Origin: Chamaecyparis obtusa
Lineage: Eukaryota; Streptophyta; Pinopsida; Cupressales; Cupressaceae
Assembly (NCBI GenBank): GCA_027943335.1
Contig: BSBK01001534.1
Coordinates: forward strand, 2,689,501-2,753,500
Direction: 5' to 3'
Length of the DNA stretch: 64,000 nucleotides
The notes under the pieces: generated by a model
Database searches by the model: none
What the model was told of the DNA's origin: nothing
Seen by the model: the letters and a program-made list of their open reading frames with translations, nothing else
Made by a program: the position numbers and the translations under genes
Shown: one piece after another, positions 38,991 through 52,260 of the stretch
Layout of the letters: every line of letters starts with the position of its first letter
Numbering within the stretch: the first letter of the stretch is position 1

Positions 38991-41070
38991 CTCAAAATAA
39001 GGGATTCCTAGTTTGACTAAGGTTCACAATATGAGTACATTGGATACGAGGTCAAATGACAAGAGAAGGAGAGTGAAAGGACTCCTCCCCAGATGTTTCA
39101 GAGGAAGAACATGAAGATCCTCTATGACACTCATTGTATGGCAAGCTTGGAACAACCTCTATTTCTATCCCGTTTGGTGAAACATGGAGGGAACACATTG
39201 CCACTTCGAGTTGTCATAGGCATAGATAAAGATTAAGCAATAATCACTTGGTTCTCAGCCCAGGACATCCAATTTTAGGAAATGGACAACAGGAGGATAG
39301 GAAAATGGACCCTAGGCAAAAACCAGATTAGACAAAAAATTGACCAGTCAAAGGGAATAAGCTCGCTATTTTGAAAACTAGGGGATAGTCTTGTGCGAGG
39401 AAAAGTAGTATCATGCGAGGAAATGATAGATTGCGCATGAGTAAATGAAGTCTCACATGAGAGAATGCACAGGAAGCTAAAATTTTGCACGAGAAAAGAC
39501 TATAATTTGATAGTTTTGACATAATTTTTGAGGCAAAAATAGATTTTGAGACACAGTGCTAGCTATTCTCTAACAGAAAATCCATATTTCAAACATATTT
39601 AAATCAACAACTCAACTTATAGATGCATTAAGATATTTCTATCATGATCAGGTACATAAGACAACATTCAAGGATTTCAAGCAAACAATATCTCCAAACA
39701 ATGAATGAGGGACAAAGCAACCTCACGCATGAACAAGCATATATGACATAGTATTCTATTCCTTAAGAGTGCTACTTGTGTATGTTCTGAAATATTTTTC
39801 AATCATGCACATAGTCCTAGAAAAGATAAAAAATTGGTTGCACTAGGGTTCTTAGTAATTGTTTGACTCTGCAACTTTTGTAATCTCGAGTGGGCAAACT
39901 CCAATCCAGGCGCACCAGGTTTTTGACACATTCTAACAATTTAATCAATTGAAGATTTTGAGGAGATCTGATAGCCCAACAAGAAACTAAACCTATGGAG
40001 ATTTCTTCCATAAGGACATTTATATAGAGGTTGTTGCTACCATGACAAAAATGGCTATTACCGCTTGAGGTTCCATCCACATGGTTGATCCAATGAAGGG
40101 AATGTCCACTATGGTTAACCCTCTCTAATAAGGTGACTCACAAAAAGGACCACATGGGGACTTAGTTCATATTCAAGGATCTGAGTTTTTGATACTACCC
40201 AAAAAGGGAGTAGAGCATAATCCTCTAGCTTCTTCACATCACCCAGACATAGCAGAAAGATTCATTGACACTCTAAGACTAAAACTACCTCACCAAGGTT
40301 CGTGATGTCAATAATAATATCTACCGATCTCTGTAAGTGGGACCAAGAGAGAACGTACCAATCAAAGTTGAGGACCAAACCAAGTAAAACAATGAGATAA
40401 CAACAGTATCCTTCCCTACCTACAAGGGGTTCTGTCATCAAGAAGAGCTTCACATGCAAAACAAGTGAATGAAGCCCACTCTCTCAAGAACACCATAAAT
40501 AGTATTCATAGGGCTTATTTACAATGTGAAACAAATATGCTGAAAATGAATCTAGATCCTTTTTAAATCCTAAAACTGAAGTGTGATTTACCAAAGCAGG
40601 AAACACACAAGCCCAACACATGAGATTCATTTTAACGTTTAAAATTGAAGTGTTATAGAGATCTTAGCAGCTCACCTTAGGTCCAAAGCTCTACAATACA
40701 GTATTTCGCTATCTCCAAAGGTAAAATCAGGGAAAATCAATAGCAAACAACAAATAGCAAATGTCAAGAAATAACAAATTGAAAGTACAAAATCTGCAAA
40801 TTTAAGTCTCTGGTATCAAAATTCCATGCGAGATTGTGTATAGTCCTGCATGAGAAAACACCTTTTTCACGTGAGAAAATGCCAGAACAGCAAAGCGTCA
40901 TGCGATACAGTGAGAATCATCGCACGACATAGTCAGAATTTGGCACAAGAATCTGTACAGAGATGTACTGCAGTACAGATAGAATACATTTTTTTGACAA
41001 AAAACTAAAATTTCAATGAAGTACGATGAGGCCAGAAATTGATTTTCAGCCCGACAGTGGGCGCCAGCTA
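38991..41070 (-). other. T-C leader and primer-binding site
   Basis: Between gag and the 5' LTR, without a long ORF. The minus-strand primer site tggcgcccactgtcggg lies at about 41050-41066. Two zones (39385-39500 and 40825-40930) carry repeated words of the type catgcgagga, gcacgag and catgcgag, the same words found at 16815-17040 near the other end of the element. Confidence 0.6.
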
Positions 41071-42139
41071 TGTATGAACTAAATATGGGCCTCTGATTTA
41101 GCTCCACACTTCAACATAGTCATTATTCACCAGTTACAACCAAGAATGAATATCAGATTACTCATCTCGCCTGTCTGAATAATTCGACCTGTTGCCTTCT
41201 ATCTAGGTAGGGTTTGAAATTTGTTCTTAGAATTAAGAGTCCTACAACCATAGACGAACACTAGAATGAAAGATTTATGCAAATTTTAATCTAGAAATGG
41301 ATGTCCAATTGATCTAGAAATGAGATTAAGCTAGTAATAATGAAAGAAACTAGGCTAAGAAATGAAGTGCATGATTAAGCTAAACATGATATACTAATCT
41401 AGAAATGAAGATTATACTAAGAATTGAAAGCTTCAATGCAAAAGGAGTTCTGGTGACAATGCGATAGCACTTCGTTGCTCAAAAAGTTGGAATCCTCTGA
41501 ATGGGGAAAGAGGGTTCTTTTATAGAATCTCAGGTTCAATCGACGATTGAGATGGAATCAGATGAACGGTGGAGATTGAATGAGAGATCAGTTCAAAATA
41601 GAAAGTTCTCAGCAAAGAGGCAATCAACTGCTTTTTTTTGTCTATTTTAAAGTTGTTAACTATTTTATTCCTATTTTTTATTTTCAATTAAATCAAAGTT
41701 TCCTTTTTTGAACTGAAGAGAAGATTTAAAGAGAATATTTAATTCAAATAAATACAATATTGCCTCATAAGTGGATTTTCTTTATTATTTGAATAATTAA
41801 ATTCAATTTTCAAGATGAGGATATTTATTTAATTCCTTATTCATGTATTTTAGCTAAAGATGGTGGATTTAATTTAATTAAAGTGCTAGGAATTTATAAT
41901 TAAATTAATTGATCATAAGGTTTATTTAGCCAATAAATGTCAATATTTAGGAATTAAATATGATATGTGATTGATGCCAATTTAAGGTTTTATACATTTG
42001 ACACTAACTCAAGTAGAGTCAATCAGAAGACAGAATTGCCTAGTACAAAAGGAGTTTGATGATTTAGAAATTTGATAGAATGAGACTAAATGCAACAAAA
42101 TTGGTTAGGATAGCAAGATGCCAATTTTGGGGTATTACA
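41071..42139 (-). repeat. 5' LTR of T-C
   Basis: On the minus strand it starts TGTAATACCCC and ends GTTCATACA. It matches 9874-11092 except for the insert there. It is followed by GAAGC (42140-42144), the duplication of 9869-9873. A minus-strand tataaaag at 41517-41524 is a plausible TATA box. Confidence 0.9.
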
Positions 42140-42144
42140 GAAGC

Positions 42145-42263
42145 ACCACTTATTAAATCTGAAGGAGTATAATGCTTCAGCTTTGGCAGTCTGCAGGGCC
42201 CCGATAGTGACTTCCTCTTTGTCATCAAAGTCCTCAAAGATCAACTTAATAGAGGACTCTCTG
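42145..42263 (-). pseudogene. LINE-like ORF, 5' part (right of the T-C insertion)
   Basis: The minus-strand translation (FEDFDDKEEVTIGALQTAKA ... LYSFRFNKWCF) runs in frame across the T-C insertion into 9868. It is truncated on its 5' side at about 42263, where the duplication attctaaatgttgatta begins. No ATG of its own is visible. Confidence 0.45.
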
Positions 42264-43101
42264 ATTCTAAATGTTGATTAAATAAATAAATAATTATAAA
42301 TTAATCATAAAAATGGAATTAAATTAATTATATCATCGCTTTTTGAGGAAAATACATTAAAATATTTTAATGAATTCTAAAAATGCATTTATGAAATCAT
42401 CCTCTAGTTAACTGAATAATATTTTGGAAACAATTTAGTTAACCAAGTCACATTTTGGAAACAAGTTAGTTAACTGGAAAATCGGTTCAGTTGACTTGCT
42501 AGATATTTTGAAAATTCCCACAAACTAGTTCAGTTGAATTGTAAGTTGATTTGGAAGTTTCCATGAAGACTGATGCACCATTGGAGTTAATTGATCCTTT
42601 GAATCAATCTCCACCCTTCATTTCTAATTGATCTTAACTGTTGATTCCCGAAATGATTTCTATATATAATCATACCTCATTTCTTCACAAAGGATGCATC
42701 TTTTTGAAATAGAGTTATGTTGCTATTTTGAGTTCATAGTTTATTGCATATTTAATAGTTGATTATTATTTCTTAGTTATTCCATTTCTTGAGCATCATA
42801 GTTTTATTATTGCATCAAATCTAAGATAGGAACACTTCAATTTATTCTTAATTGGATTAATCTTAGCTAATTTGGATAAACTTGCATTTGCATATAGTTT
42901 GCATTCAAAATACTTCATTTAGATTTTGTTGTTGTCACTGAGTTTGTAATGATCTAAGAGCAAACTCATACTCAGATCTACTAGAAGGCAATGATTTGCA
43001 TTAGTTAGTCTTAGCTTAGATCAATTTGTTATAGTTTAGATTAATTTTTAAAGGATTTATTGAAGTTTTGTGTAAGCTTAAATCACACATTTTCACACAC
43101 A
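42264..43101 (+). repeat. T-B 5' LTR, right part
   Basis: It resumes the LTR begun at 8971 and ends in cacacaca at 43101. It is followed by the primer-type site ggcacccaccatgggg (43106-43121). Together the two parts make an LTR of about 1.1 kb. Its 3' portion is similar to 24230-24432 (tagaaggcaatgatttgc versus tagaaggtagtaaatcgc). Confidence 0.7.
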
Positions 43102-43121
43102 TTTTTGGCACCCACCATGGG

Positions 43122-43468
43122 GTAGAAAAATCAATTTTATGTCTTCACGTTCATCATTTTTGCAAATATCAAGGTTTAGTTCATACTCTAATCCTATTTT
43201 ATCGTACAAGCATTCTCACAAGCCAGTAAAAATCTTGACTGAAACTCGTATTAGAAGTAGGTTATTCTCGTACTAGAGCCTATAGATTCTCATACGAGAA
43301 TCTAGTCCAATACTGCACTTTTTTATTACAAATTCTTGGTATTTTGGTCGTACCCTAGCTCTGTTTTCTTGTACGAGCATTCTCACCAACTAGTACGAGT
43401 CAGGATAGCTACTCATATCAAAATAAAATGATACTCATATTAAACATAGTATATTCTCATACAAGTAT
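43122..43468 (+). other. T-B leader start with repeated 'tacgag' words
   Basis: The words tcgtacaag, ctcgtacta, catacgagaa, gtacgagc and gtacgagt recur within 270 bases. The same word reappears at 49187-49220 (atacgag, gatacgagta), on the far side of later insertions, which ties the two segments to one element. No ORF. Confidence 0.55.
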
Positions 43469-44321
43469 TGTAATCACCTGAAAATTGACAAGATTAATCA
43501 TGTGAGCAATAAAGGAAAAATCAAGGTAATTAAATCAAATCAAGTTAAAATCAAAGCAAAATTGCAATCAAGCCAATAATCAAATTTAATTGAAACTAAA
43601 AAGCCATAAAATCAATTTAAATCAAATGAATTCAATAAATTATGCAATTAACCTAATTAATTGCATAGTTCAATTAAATCAAATAAAATGCATTCAAGGG
43701 GTACACATGGCTAAACATATTAAATAAATTCAATTAATAAATCCTTATTTTCCCTCAACCACGAAATGGGAGGAAAATACATCAAGCAACAGGATTTAAG
43801 GATCAAGCTCAAATTGAATCTTCATCACCCATAAGGAGAGAGCATCTTGTCCACTCATTTTGTTTCCTTGTCCCAAAATCTGAGGACATTTTATTTAAAT
43901 GGTCTCTAAAGGTGGAACCATGAACTAAACCTCAACTCAACCATGATCAAATCAACTCCACCCCCTACCCTTGCCAAAATCTATAAAAGCAAGGCTAAAA
44001 CCCATCATTAATCATCCACAAATCTAAGAATAGCATCAAATTTCTTGCAGTTTATAGCTAGAAAGGAAAATCTAGGACTAATTAAGGCTAATTTCATTTG
44101 GAATTGAACTTGTTAGTTTATTTATCATTCATTCTCATTTTAGGGCTGTCACTAATGGAGTCTTGCTGAGAGCTTTGCATTAGCAAACCTAAATAGAGAT
44201 CCATAGAGTGCTTAATTGTCAATTATTTGCTTAAATTAGATTTCTATTTGTGGTAATGTAGTTCTTATATTCATTTATTTGCAATATTAACCCTATGAAG
44301 GTGCTTCTCATATCCCACACA
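43469..44321 (+). repeat. T-D 5' LTR
   Basis: It starts TGTAATCACCTG and ends ..CACACA. It matches 46624-47490 along its length. AGTAT precedes it (43464-43468). It holds tataaaag followed by caaggct at 43982. A degenerate primer site (aggtggggc) follows directly. Confidence 0.9.
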
Positions 44322-46623
44322 AGGTGGGGCAGCTACAAAACCTCATCCTGGGCTATCCGGTAATCAATCTAAAGGCCCCATAAGGACCTCTCAACCTGTA
44401 CTCGAGTGTATAAGGATAATCCTTGAGGCATACCCTGTATGTGGCCGAACTGGTGTAGAACTCTTAAAAATCATAATCTCTCAATGATCAAGGGTGTCTA
44501 CCCTATCATACAATGAGGCATACACATAAATGGAAACTCTATTACATCCTTAGGTCATGCCTCACAACCAATATACCGTTGCCAAATGACCTGATCAATA
44601 TCATCTATAATGCGGTGCTAGTAGTCTAACTTACCCAAATAGGCCTGCACCACCATAGCCTCATACATCCAAGAAAATGGCTAACCTGGATCATGATGTC
44701 AAACTAATATGGGATGAGTAACAAGGATGTGCTCCCATGTCCACAACTGCAGTAGAACCACCCCAGCAGAAAGAGTGGCTCTGTACCGAGAGACAACATC
44801 ATGGAGCTCATGATATAAATGCTCCAACACATAGGGTCCCCAATTAAATCTTTGAGGATGCGTAATCAGATCCTCCAGTATCCTGCCCCACCCAATGGAA
44901 AAACTATGACCACACCGATCAGGAACAAGAAAACCACCAACGAGTGCACCCAAAACTGCAGGAAGAATAGGAAAAGATGGAAACTGCGCCCACTAAATAC
45001 TCTCATCCCCAATAATGGGGTCAACAAATGGTCCCATCATAGACCTGATCATAGTAGACAAGCTCCCCATGAGTAGGAATGCAAAGTAACCGATAGACAT
45101 CCTCGGGAGTGACGGTCATCTCCCCCATTGACAAATGAAAGGTATTGTGGTCAGAGTGCCAACGCTTTGCCACAGTTGTGAGTAAGCCTCAATTCACTCA
45201 AAATTGAGGGAGAAAGAGAAGGAATAATAATCCACATTGGCCTATGACTCGGTGCTCCGCTTCGCTCAAGTCATCAATCATGCTGAAAGGTAACAGGTAC
45301 AAGCCATGGACACCGAGTTTTTTAAGCTTGGCCTATAAAAGCAAGTTAAACACATTAGAAATAAAAATCATTACATATTGGATCATCTTAAGTCAATCAA
45401 AGAATCAAACCTAATCAAACCACAATCAATTTTCTTGATTCTATTCAAAGAGGAAGGAAAATTTATCATCATCCATCAGCTAAATCAAGATTGACCATCA
45501 AACATTCAATATGACATGACTAGAAATGACATCATATGACTCACTATCAACTGGACTTGATACCTAAGCCAATCGACTGACTGATGACATCAGACGGATC
45601 AAAAAACTGACTCAGAAGCTCACAAATTTGATAAAATAGGGTACATGCGCTATTTTACTGCTTAAAAGTGTTGACAATCAAAAGTACAATTTAAAATAGT
45701 AAATGTGCTGCATATATTATTAAATGCGCTACAACAATGTGTACGCACTACATAACTTAGTATGTGCTACAGGATATCACTATATGCTCTGCTAAACATA
45801 TCAAGAGCGCAATTAAAATTATACGCGTTGTAGGAAAGGGTAGTTGTGAAACATGCCCTAGTTCTAATGTTTGTATGCGCTATTGAAAGATGTGTACGCA
45901 CTATGAAAAACCATAGATGTTCATTAAGAAGGTTCTACGCACTATTAAATCAGACAAAGCAAGTTGTCAAGGTACATACCGAAAGTCAGAGTGAAAAAGG
46001 AAAAATGAAAAATGAAAAGGGAAGGTAAAAATGAATATTAAAAAGACCTTTTACCCCTATATATAGCCCAATTTGACCTAAAAGGGATATTTTTACCAGA
46101 AAATGACTAGGGGCCAAAAATTTTCACCCATTCAACCAAATCACGGGCATTTGTCATCACATCAATGCAAAAACATTATCGGAAATGAAATTGAAATTTA
46201 TTATTAATTGAACTCATTTAACACAAATTTATCAAAAATGCAATATCCATCAACTAGATCAAATTTCATTTTATTTCCAAGGGGGCATACACTCGGACAA
46301 TCAAGACTGGCATCATAATCATCAAATTAGGAGCACAACAACAAATCGAAGCTTAATCTTTTATCAAAAAATTTTTTTCTTATCAATCAAAAGGGGCATC
46401 AAACATCAAATCAAATCAAATCAAGCACCATATCAGATAACCTATCATCAGATTGACCATCGAGGATTTCAAATCAAATGAAACTGCATCTATCCTATCA
46501 TCAAAATCTACATCTTCTATCAAGCATCAAAATATACATCAATTTTAATCAGGACTTCAGATCGAAATGATCAACGCATTCGTCGAACCGATACGCTTCA
46601 CACATTGATTCAAAGAGGGGTAT
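44322..46623 (+). mobile_element. T-D internal region (non-autonomous)
   Basis: The region is 2.3 kb long with no gag, protease, RT or integrase motif. The left half carries an antisense PMD reading frame (next entry). Positions 45640-45960 carry a zone of repeated words (atgcgct, gtacgcact, acgcgtt). The right end carries a polypurine tract (caaagaggggtat) directly before the 3' LTR. Confidence 0.8.
44500..45330 (-). pseudogene. Plant mobile domain (PMD) protein, antisense ORF of T-D, degenerate
   Basis: The minus-strand translation gives LGVHGLYLLPFSMIDD-type lead-in (about 45240-45325), then TTVAKRWHSDHNTFH and GEMTVTPEDVYRLLCIPTHG (45065-45185), the hallmark PMD block. After a frameshift near 45010 it continues as VGGFLVPDRCGHSFSIGWGR and NWGPYVLEHLYHELHDVV, then VVLLQLWTWEHILVTHPILV (44699-44953). 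These match, block by block, the PMD frame at 17283-17830, and both lie antisense to their element. PMD proteins are plant-specific, and relatives act in silencing and development. What the copy does for a retrotransposon is unknown. In T-D it is the only recognisable coding remnant. Confidence 0.8.
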
Positions 46624-47490
46624 TTGTAATCAACTGAAAATGGACAAGATTAATCATGTGAGCAATCAAGGAAAAATCAAGGAAATTAAATCAAATCAAG
46701 TTAAAATCAAAGCAAAATTGCAATCAAGCCAATAATCAAATTTAATTGAAAATGAAAAGCCATAAAATCAATTTAAATCAAATGAATTCAATAAATTATG
46801 CAATTAATCTAATAAATTGCATAGTTCAATTAAATCAAATAAAACCCATTCAAGGGGTACACATGGCTAAACATATTAAATAAGTTTAATCAATAAATCT
46901 TTATTTTCCCTCAACCACCAAATGGGAGGAAAATGCATCAACCAATAGGATTTAAGGATCAAGCTCACATGGATCAAGCTCAAATCGAATCTTCATCACC
47001 CATAAGGAGAGAGCATCTTGTCCACCCATTTTGTCTCCTTGTCCCAAACTTTGAGGAAAATTTATTTAAATGGTCTCCAAAGGTGAAACCATGGACTAAA
47101 CCTCAACTCAAACATGATCAAATCAACTCCACCCCCTACCCTTGCCAAAATCTATAAAAGCAAGGCTAAAATCCATCATTAATCATCCACAAATCTAAGA
47201 ATAGCATCAAACCTCTTGAAATTTATAGCTAGAAAGGAAAATCTATGATTAATTAAAGCTAATTTCATTTGGAATTGAACTTTTTAGTTGTTTTATCATT
47301 CATTCTCATTTTAGTGTTGTCACTAATGGAAGCTTGCTAAGAGCTTTGCATTAGCAAACCTAACTAGAGATCCATAGAGTGCTTAATTGTTAATTATTTT
47401 CTTAAATTAGATTGCTATTTGTGGTAATTTAGTTCTTATATTCATTTAGTTACAATAATAACCCTATGAAGGTGCTTCTCATAGCACACA
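46624..47490 (+). repeat. T-D 3' LTR
   Basis: It is the partner of 43469-44321 (about 93-95% alike by eye), with tataaaag at 47153. It ends ..ATAGCACACA and is followed by AGTAT (47491-47495), the target duplication. Confidence 0.9.
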
Positions 47491-47710
47491 AGTATGTTTC
47501 AGTCTTCTTTTAAAAAACAACAAGATTTTTTCTATGTTTTGGGATTTCTGCAGCTGGTTTCTTTAGCTAGATCTGACAAGATAATATCCTATTCTATTTT
47601 TGTGTTTTATTGGAAGCTTAACAAGTTCATGAAGGACATTTGAGTTGAAGATATTGATCTAAATATTTTTCAGGATGTGTGTCAAAGAGCACAAAATGAA
47701 ACTACTAATG

Positions 47711-49000
47711 TGTATGTCCCCGCCAGGGAACCCATAAAGAACAAGTCTAAAGTACAAGAAAATAAACTTTTTTTTTTATATATATTTCTAAGATCTTATT
47801 TGTTATTCCTACATATGAAAATGTCCTTAAAGGTTCCCTTAATGATTTTTATGAATATTAAAACCACTGATTCAATTAACTACCTTAATGAATTCATTTC
47901 CCTTCCTACCTTACATAACATTTAGATTTTTAGAGAAGATATAGGAACATAAAACACATTACTTATTTTATAAAATTTAAATAGATTTAACCAATCATCT
48001 TTCATTTCTTTATCCATCCAACCATACCTACACATAATCAATTTATATTTCCAAAACATAAATAAACTTGCAATTTAGAAATCCTTACTTTTCATTTTTC
48101 ATTTCAATGATTCAAAGAGAGATAGGGTAGAAGGTACATAATTACATTTATTTGTTACACCTTTCTAGATCTCAAATAAAAATTCCCTTTGATGTTCCTA
48201 CAACTACCCCTCCCAAATTAAATTTCTTATTTATTTTAATTTAAAATACAACTACATCAAATTGCCTAAGGTCTTACAATTAGATCTTTACATCTTGTTT
48301 TGCAACAAATAAAAGTACGTGATACAATATAGGAAGTCTTCATTATTGTAAAAAATCTAAATTCCAAGCCAAGACAAGAACCTTAAATAACATCTCTAAA
48401 GAGATTTTACAACCAACCATGTGACACTTGTGAAGTTCCACCCCCTGTGCTAGGAGATAGAACCAAGGTACTCACAAGGCCTAAGGAAATCTAAGGCCAA
48501 AAAATCATTCACCCAAATACCAAAAGAGAAGACATAAACAAAAAAATATCACCATACTATACACAAGGGTTAAGTTTCTAGTATACCATCTAGGTGAGTG
48601 TCATCACACATCTAGTTTATTGAGATCCACCCTAGAAATCATGTAACCCTAGTCCCCTTTTTATGTTAAGGATCCACCCTGGCAGTTACCCATGATCTCG
48701 GTACTCCAACAGGTCTATGTGGACTTTAACATTATATGTCTTTCATTATCTTTTGAAACCACCCTCCTAAGTTAATTTTATGGTTATCACTTGATTAACA
48801 ACTCACCCATAGGATCCCCTGCCAACCACTTTGGGTCCTGACACCTATGGTGTGCCACTCATCTAGGGTACCTAGTCCCCTACCCAATACATGCCAAAAA
48901 GAAAAGGAAATACTTCAAATGTTCTGATTCATAGGTTTAGGATACTCTCCTGGGTACTCAAACCCTTAGGATGAGTCATAACCTTATCCATATGCATAAT
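47711..49000 (-). repeat. Fragment of a TGTAGTACCCC-family LTR, minus strand
   Basis: Positions 47711-47745 (tgtatgtccccgccagggaa then cccataaagaac) match the reverse complement of the LTR end at 24690-24728. Positions 48590-48900 (agtgtcatcacac; ggttatcacttgattaacaa; ggtgtgccactcatctaggg) match the reverse complement of 15130-15420 in the solo LTR. I could not find the LTR start, so it is probably truncated near 49000-49190. Confidence 0.6.
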
Positions 49001-49221
49001 AAGAATAATAACAAGGATGTCACACACAAGAAACATTAAGTACAAATTTTTAATTAACCTCATGCATTATTTTGAACATTTAGAGAGCTGAAATGATGTA
49101 GACAAAGATTAGGATAAAAAACCATAGGACATAGACGAAACCCCAAGCCATAAAGCGATCAAATTGGATTCCCATGACCCCAAACTCCAATACGAGTATT
49201 CTAATAGGCTGATACGAGTAC

Positions 49222-50720
49222 CGATGACCTACAACTAATTGATTATCTTGATGAACTGAAGAAATGGTGATTAGAGATCACCAAGCTATCAAAGTGATAT
49301 GTAAGATGATTCAATCACTCAATATGTTGTCATTGATGTCAACTAGTTTTGACTATACTTATCATGATAGTTACAAACATCTGAACATCTATAGAAGGTA
49401 GAAATGGTGAAGAAATGAGATATCTACATAAGAAAAATATGGATATGACAAATAAGGATAAGATATACATTGGGTAACTTATTGATGAGTCTATGGCATT
49501 ATATTGTTGACTTGAGCATGTTACATTATTTTATTATGAAGAAGAGATTAGAATTGAATAAGTTAATGTGGTTGGTAATTGAAGATTTATGTATACACTG
49601 AGTCAGTCTTGTGTATACCGAGTGACAGTAATAATCGAGTTAGTTATTACCGACACATTCAATATTAACCGAGTATGGATCAAAATATTAAATGTTATAA
49701 CAACTGACTAAAATTGATGAGTTGGAAATGGATTATGATTCCGAGGTAACAGATGAAGTTTGTTATAAGATCCACAACTAAAAAAATTCAAAGATGATCT
49801 AAGGGAAGAGATTGAAACGTGATATTGACACATCTATTGAGGAAGTTTGAAGCGGAGAAGATTAAGAGGAAAAATATAATGACTGATATGAAAATGGTTT
49901 ACACATCTATTTAAGAGACGTGAGATTCATTTTTGGACTATGCCAGATGAATAGAGACTGCAAAAGATTTCATGTGAAGATATTTTCCATGCATTCCTGA
50001 TCAAACTAGTTACAAACAGAACCGAGCTAAACTCTAGGCATAACGAAGCATCAGAGATATATATACACTGAGTGAAGTAAGTTGAAAGATATGATGTGAA
50101 TTAGTTATTGATCGGATGAGTTTTTATGAGCTGAGCATAGATCTGAATACTTGAAAATTAAGTTGTATTTGAATCAGATCACTACTGTATCATTTTAACC
50201 ATTTTTATAGAAAAATCTCTTAACTGAGTGGACTTAATAGTTTTTTGTATTTTCATATGACATTCAGGGAATATTAATTGTTATCTTGTTAACCCCATAG
50301 TGAATGATGGTCAAAAGTTAACTGTTAGTGATAAATCCTTTAACCAGGTCACACCTAACAGTGTGCATTGTAACCTTTAACAAGGTTGGCTCCTCACCGA
50401 ACTCACTTCAGAAGAGTGAAATATTTTGGGTTACCGGTCCTAGGTGGTATTTCTCTTAGCAAGGTTTCCATGTTAAATCATTGTGTTATGTGTTATTTTT
50501 TATGATTATTTTTCTATCATACTTTACATGTTGCATATTTGATCAATCAGTAAAGATAGTTTGGATAATTACTGGTATTTGATAAATGAACATAAAGACA
50601 GTTATTTTATCTTACTGAGCTGTTTGATTTGTTGAATAAGTTTGAAAAAGTACATCTAAGAGTTTGGGACTGTAGGATAACTAATTTAACTAAATCACCC
50701 CCCCTCTCAGTTAACTAACA
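49222..50720 (+). repeat. 5' LTR of the Copia element
   Basis: It starts (C/T)GATGACCTACAACT and ends ..CTCAGTTAACTAACA, with the primer site ttggtatcagagc at 50722-50734. It is similar throughout to 55288-56774. It contains several accgagt motifs. Confidence 0.9.
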
Positions 50721-50721
50721 A

Positions 50722-50734
50722 TTGGTATCAGAGC
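50722..50734 (+). other. Copia primer-binding site
   Basis: ttggtatcagagc is complementary to the 3' end type of plant initiator methionine tRNA, the usual primer of Copia elements. It lies one base after the LTR. Confidence 0.8.
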
Positions 50735-50845
50735 ATATTGGTTGCTTGGAGAAAAGTATCAAAGACTTGAGAAAATGATCACAAGATGTATAAGAGGGAA
50801 GTACCTAAGATGAACAAAGATAATTTCATGACATAGCAAAGCAGG

Positions 50846-51950
50846 ATGAGGCTGCACATATCTAGAATTGGAGAATATTTTCTTCATCTCCTAGACCATG
50901 GCTACATACAACCGACTATTGGACCTTTGAAAGTTGATCAGTTGAGAGACAAACATGTACACAATATAACTATGATAGAGATTGATGTTTCTCTATCTGA
51001 TGCAGAATTTGAAGATGTCAAAGCATGCACTACAATGGAAGTAATGTGGGAAAAACTTGCACTAGTTTATGGTGGTGATGTAAATGTAATGAGGGCCAGA
51101 GCTAAAATCCTAAGAGGTATATTTGACGATATGAAGATGAAAGAAGGTGAAAACATCACACAATACTCTAACCAAATCAAAGAGGTGGTCAATGCTATCC
51201 GAGGAGTAGGAGGTATTATTTATGAAGACATTGTTGCAAGTAAAATACTGAGAACCTTGCTCCCTATCTATGCTATTAGAATCTATGTTATTCATGAAAT
51301 GAGATCTACACCTGGTAGTACTCTTACACTTGATAGTCTAATTGGTAAGATGACCACTTTTGAGGTAATTAACTATGACAATAGTATTGTACCAAGTGTT
51401 GAGTCTGCATTTATATCATCCCTGAAGATTGGTAAGATTAGCAATAAGCATAACATAAAGAATGAAAGTACCAGTGATAGTGAAGATGAGCTTGATGAGC
51501 TTGAAGCACTTATGGCCAAAAGACTTCAAAAAGGTAAAGGAAGGTATAAATGAAAGTTACCTTTAGCTTTTTTTAATTGTAAAGAGATTGGCCACATTGC
51601 TGCTAGATGTCCTGAAAGGAAAGAAGAATATAAAGACAATGACCAATCTAGTGATGGAAAGTTTGGCAGAAGAGATAACCAAGATAACAAAAGAAAACAA
51701 CACTATGACAGAAGAAACAACCAAGACTACAAAGACAAAGGTGAGAAGGCATGTTACCTTGTTGGAGATGATGATAATGACACTGACACCGACACTGATG
51801 ATGAAATTGAAGTGGTATTTGTTGTAATGAAAGATGATTCAGAAGAAGAAGAAAGGTATGTAGAATCAACACTTATATCTAAAGTTACCAATAATGATAC
51901 ATGGATTATTGATAATGGTTGTACACATCATATGACTGGTGATGAAGATA
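50846..51950 (+). pseudogene. Copia gag
   Basis: The longest open stretch is 50846-51553 (235 codons from an ATG). Domain UBN2/DUF4219-like gag features are present: ACTTMEVMWEKLALVYGG, RAKILRGIFDDMKMKEGENI, KILRTLLPIYA and the acidic SDSEDELDELEALMAKRL. A stop at 51551 is followed in frame by a zinc-knuckle remnant (FFNCKEIGHIAARCPERK, about 51570-51620) in which the first Cys is replaced. A charged DNA/RNA-binding-like stretch comes after it. The product would be the capsid protein. Confidence 0.85.
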
Positions 51951-52260
51951 AATTTGAATACCTTGAACACTACAATTGAGGATCTATTAAAATGGGAAAT
52001 GATACACCTTGTCTAGTGAAAGGAAAAGGATCTCTCATGTTGAATGATAAGATTAGATGTGAAAATGCATATTGGGTGAAAGGACTTAACTATAATCTAT
52101 TGAGTGTAGCCTAATTGAATAATTCAGGTCACCAAGTTGCATTTGAAAGTAGAAAGGTGAAAATATATGATGAAACCAGAAAGTTGGTTGGTACTAGTGG
52201 ATAATCCAAAGGTAATATATTCTATCTTGACAATGATGAAACTTCTTGTTTTTTGGATAG
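51890..52260 (+). pseudogene. Copia aspartic protease region
   Basis: It lies in frame with gag. WIIDNGCTHHMTGD (51901-51945) is the Copia protease active-site block, with Asn in place of the usual Ser/Thr after the catalytic Asp. MGNDTPCLVKGKG and VKGLNYNLLSV follow. In-frame stops occur after EHYN and SVA. A frameshift lies near 52230-52270, where the reading moves to the integrase frame. Confidence 0.8.
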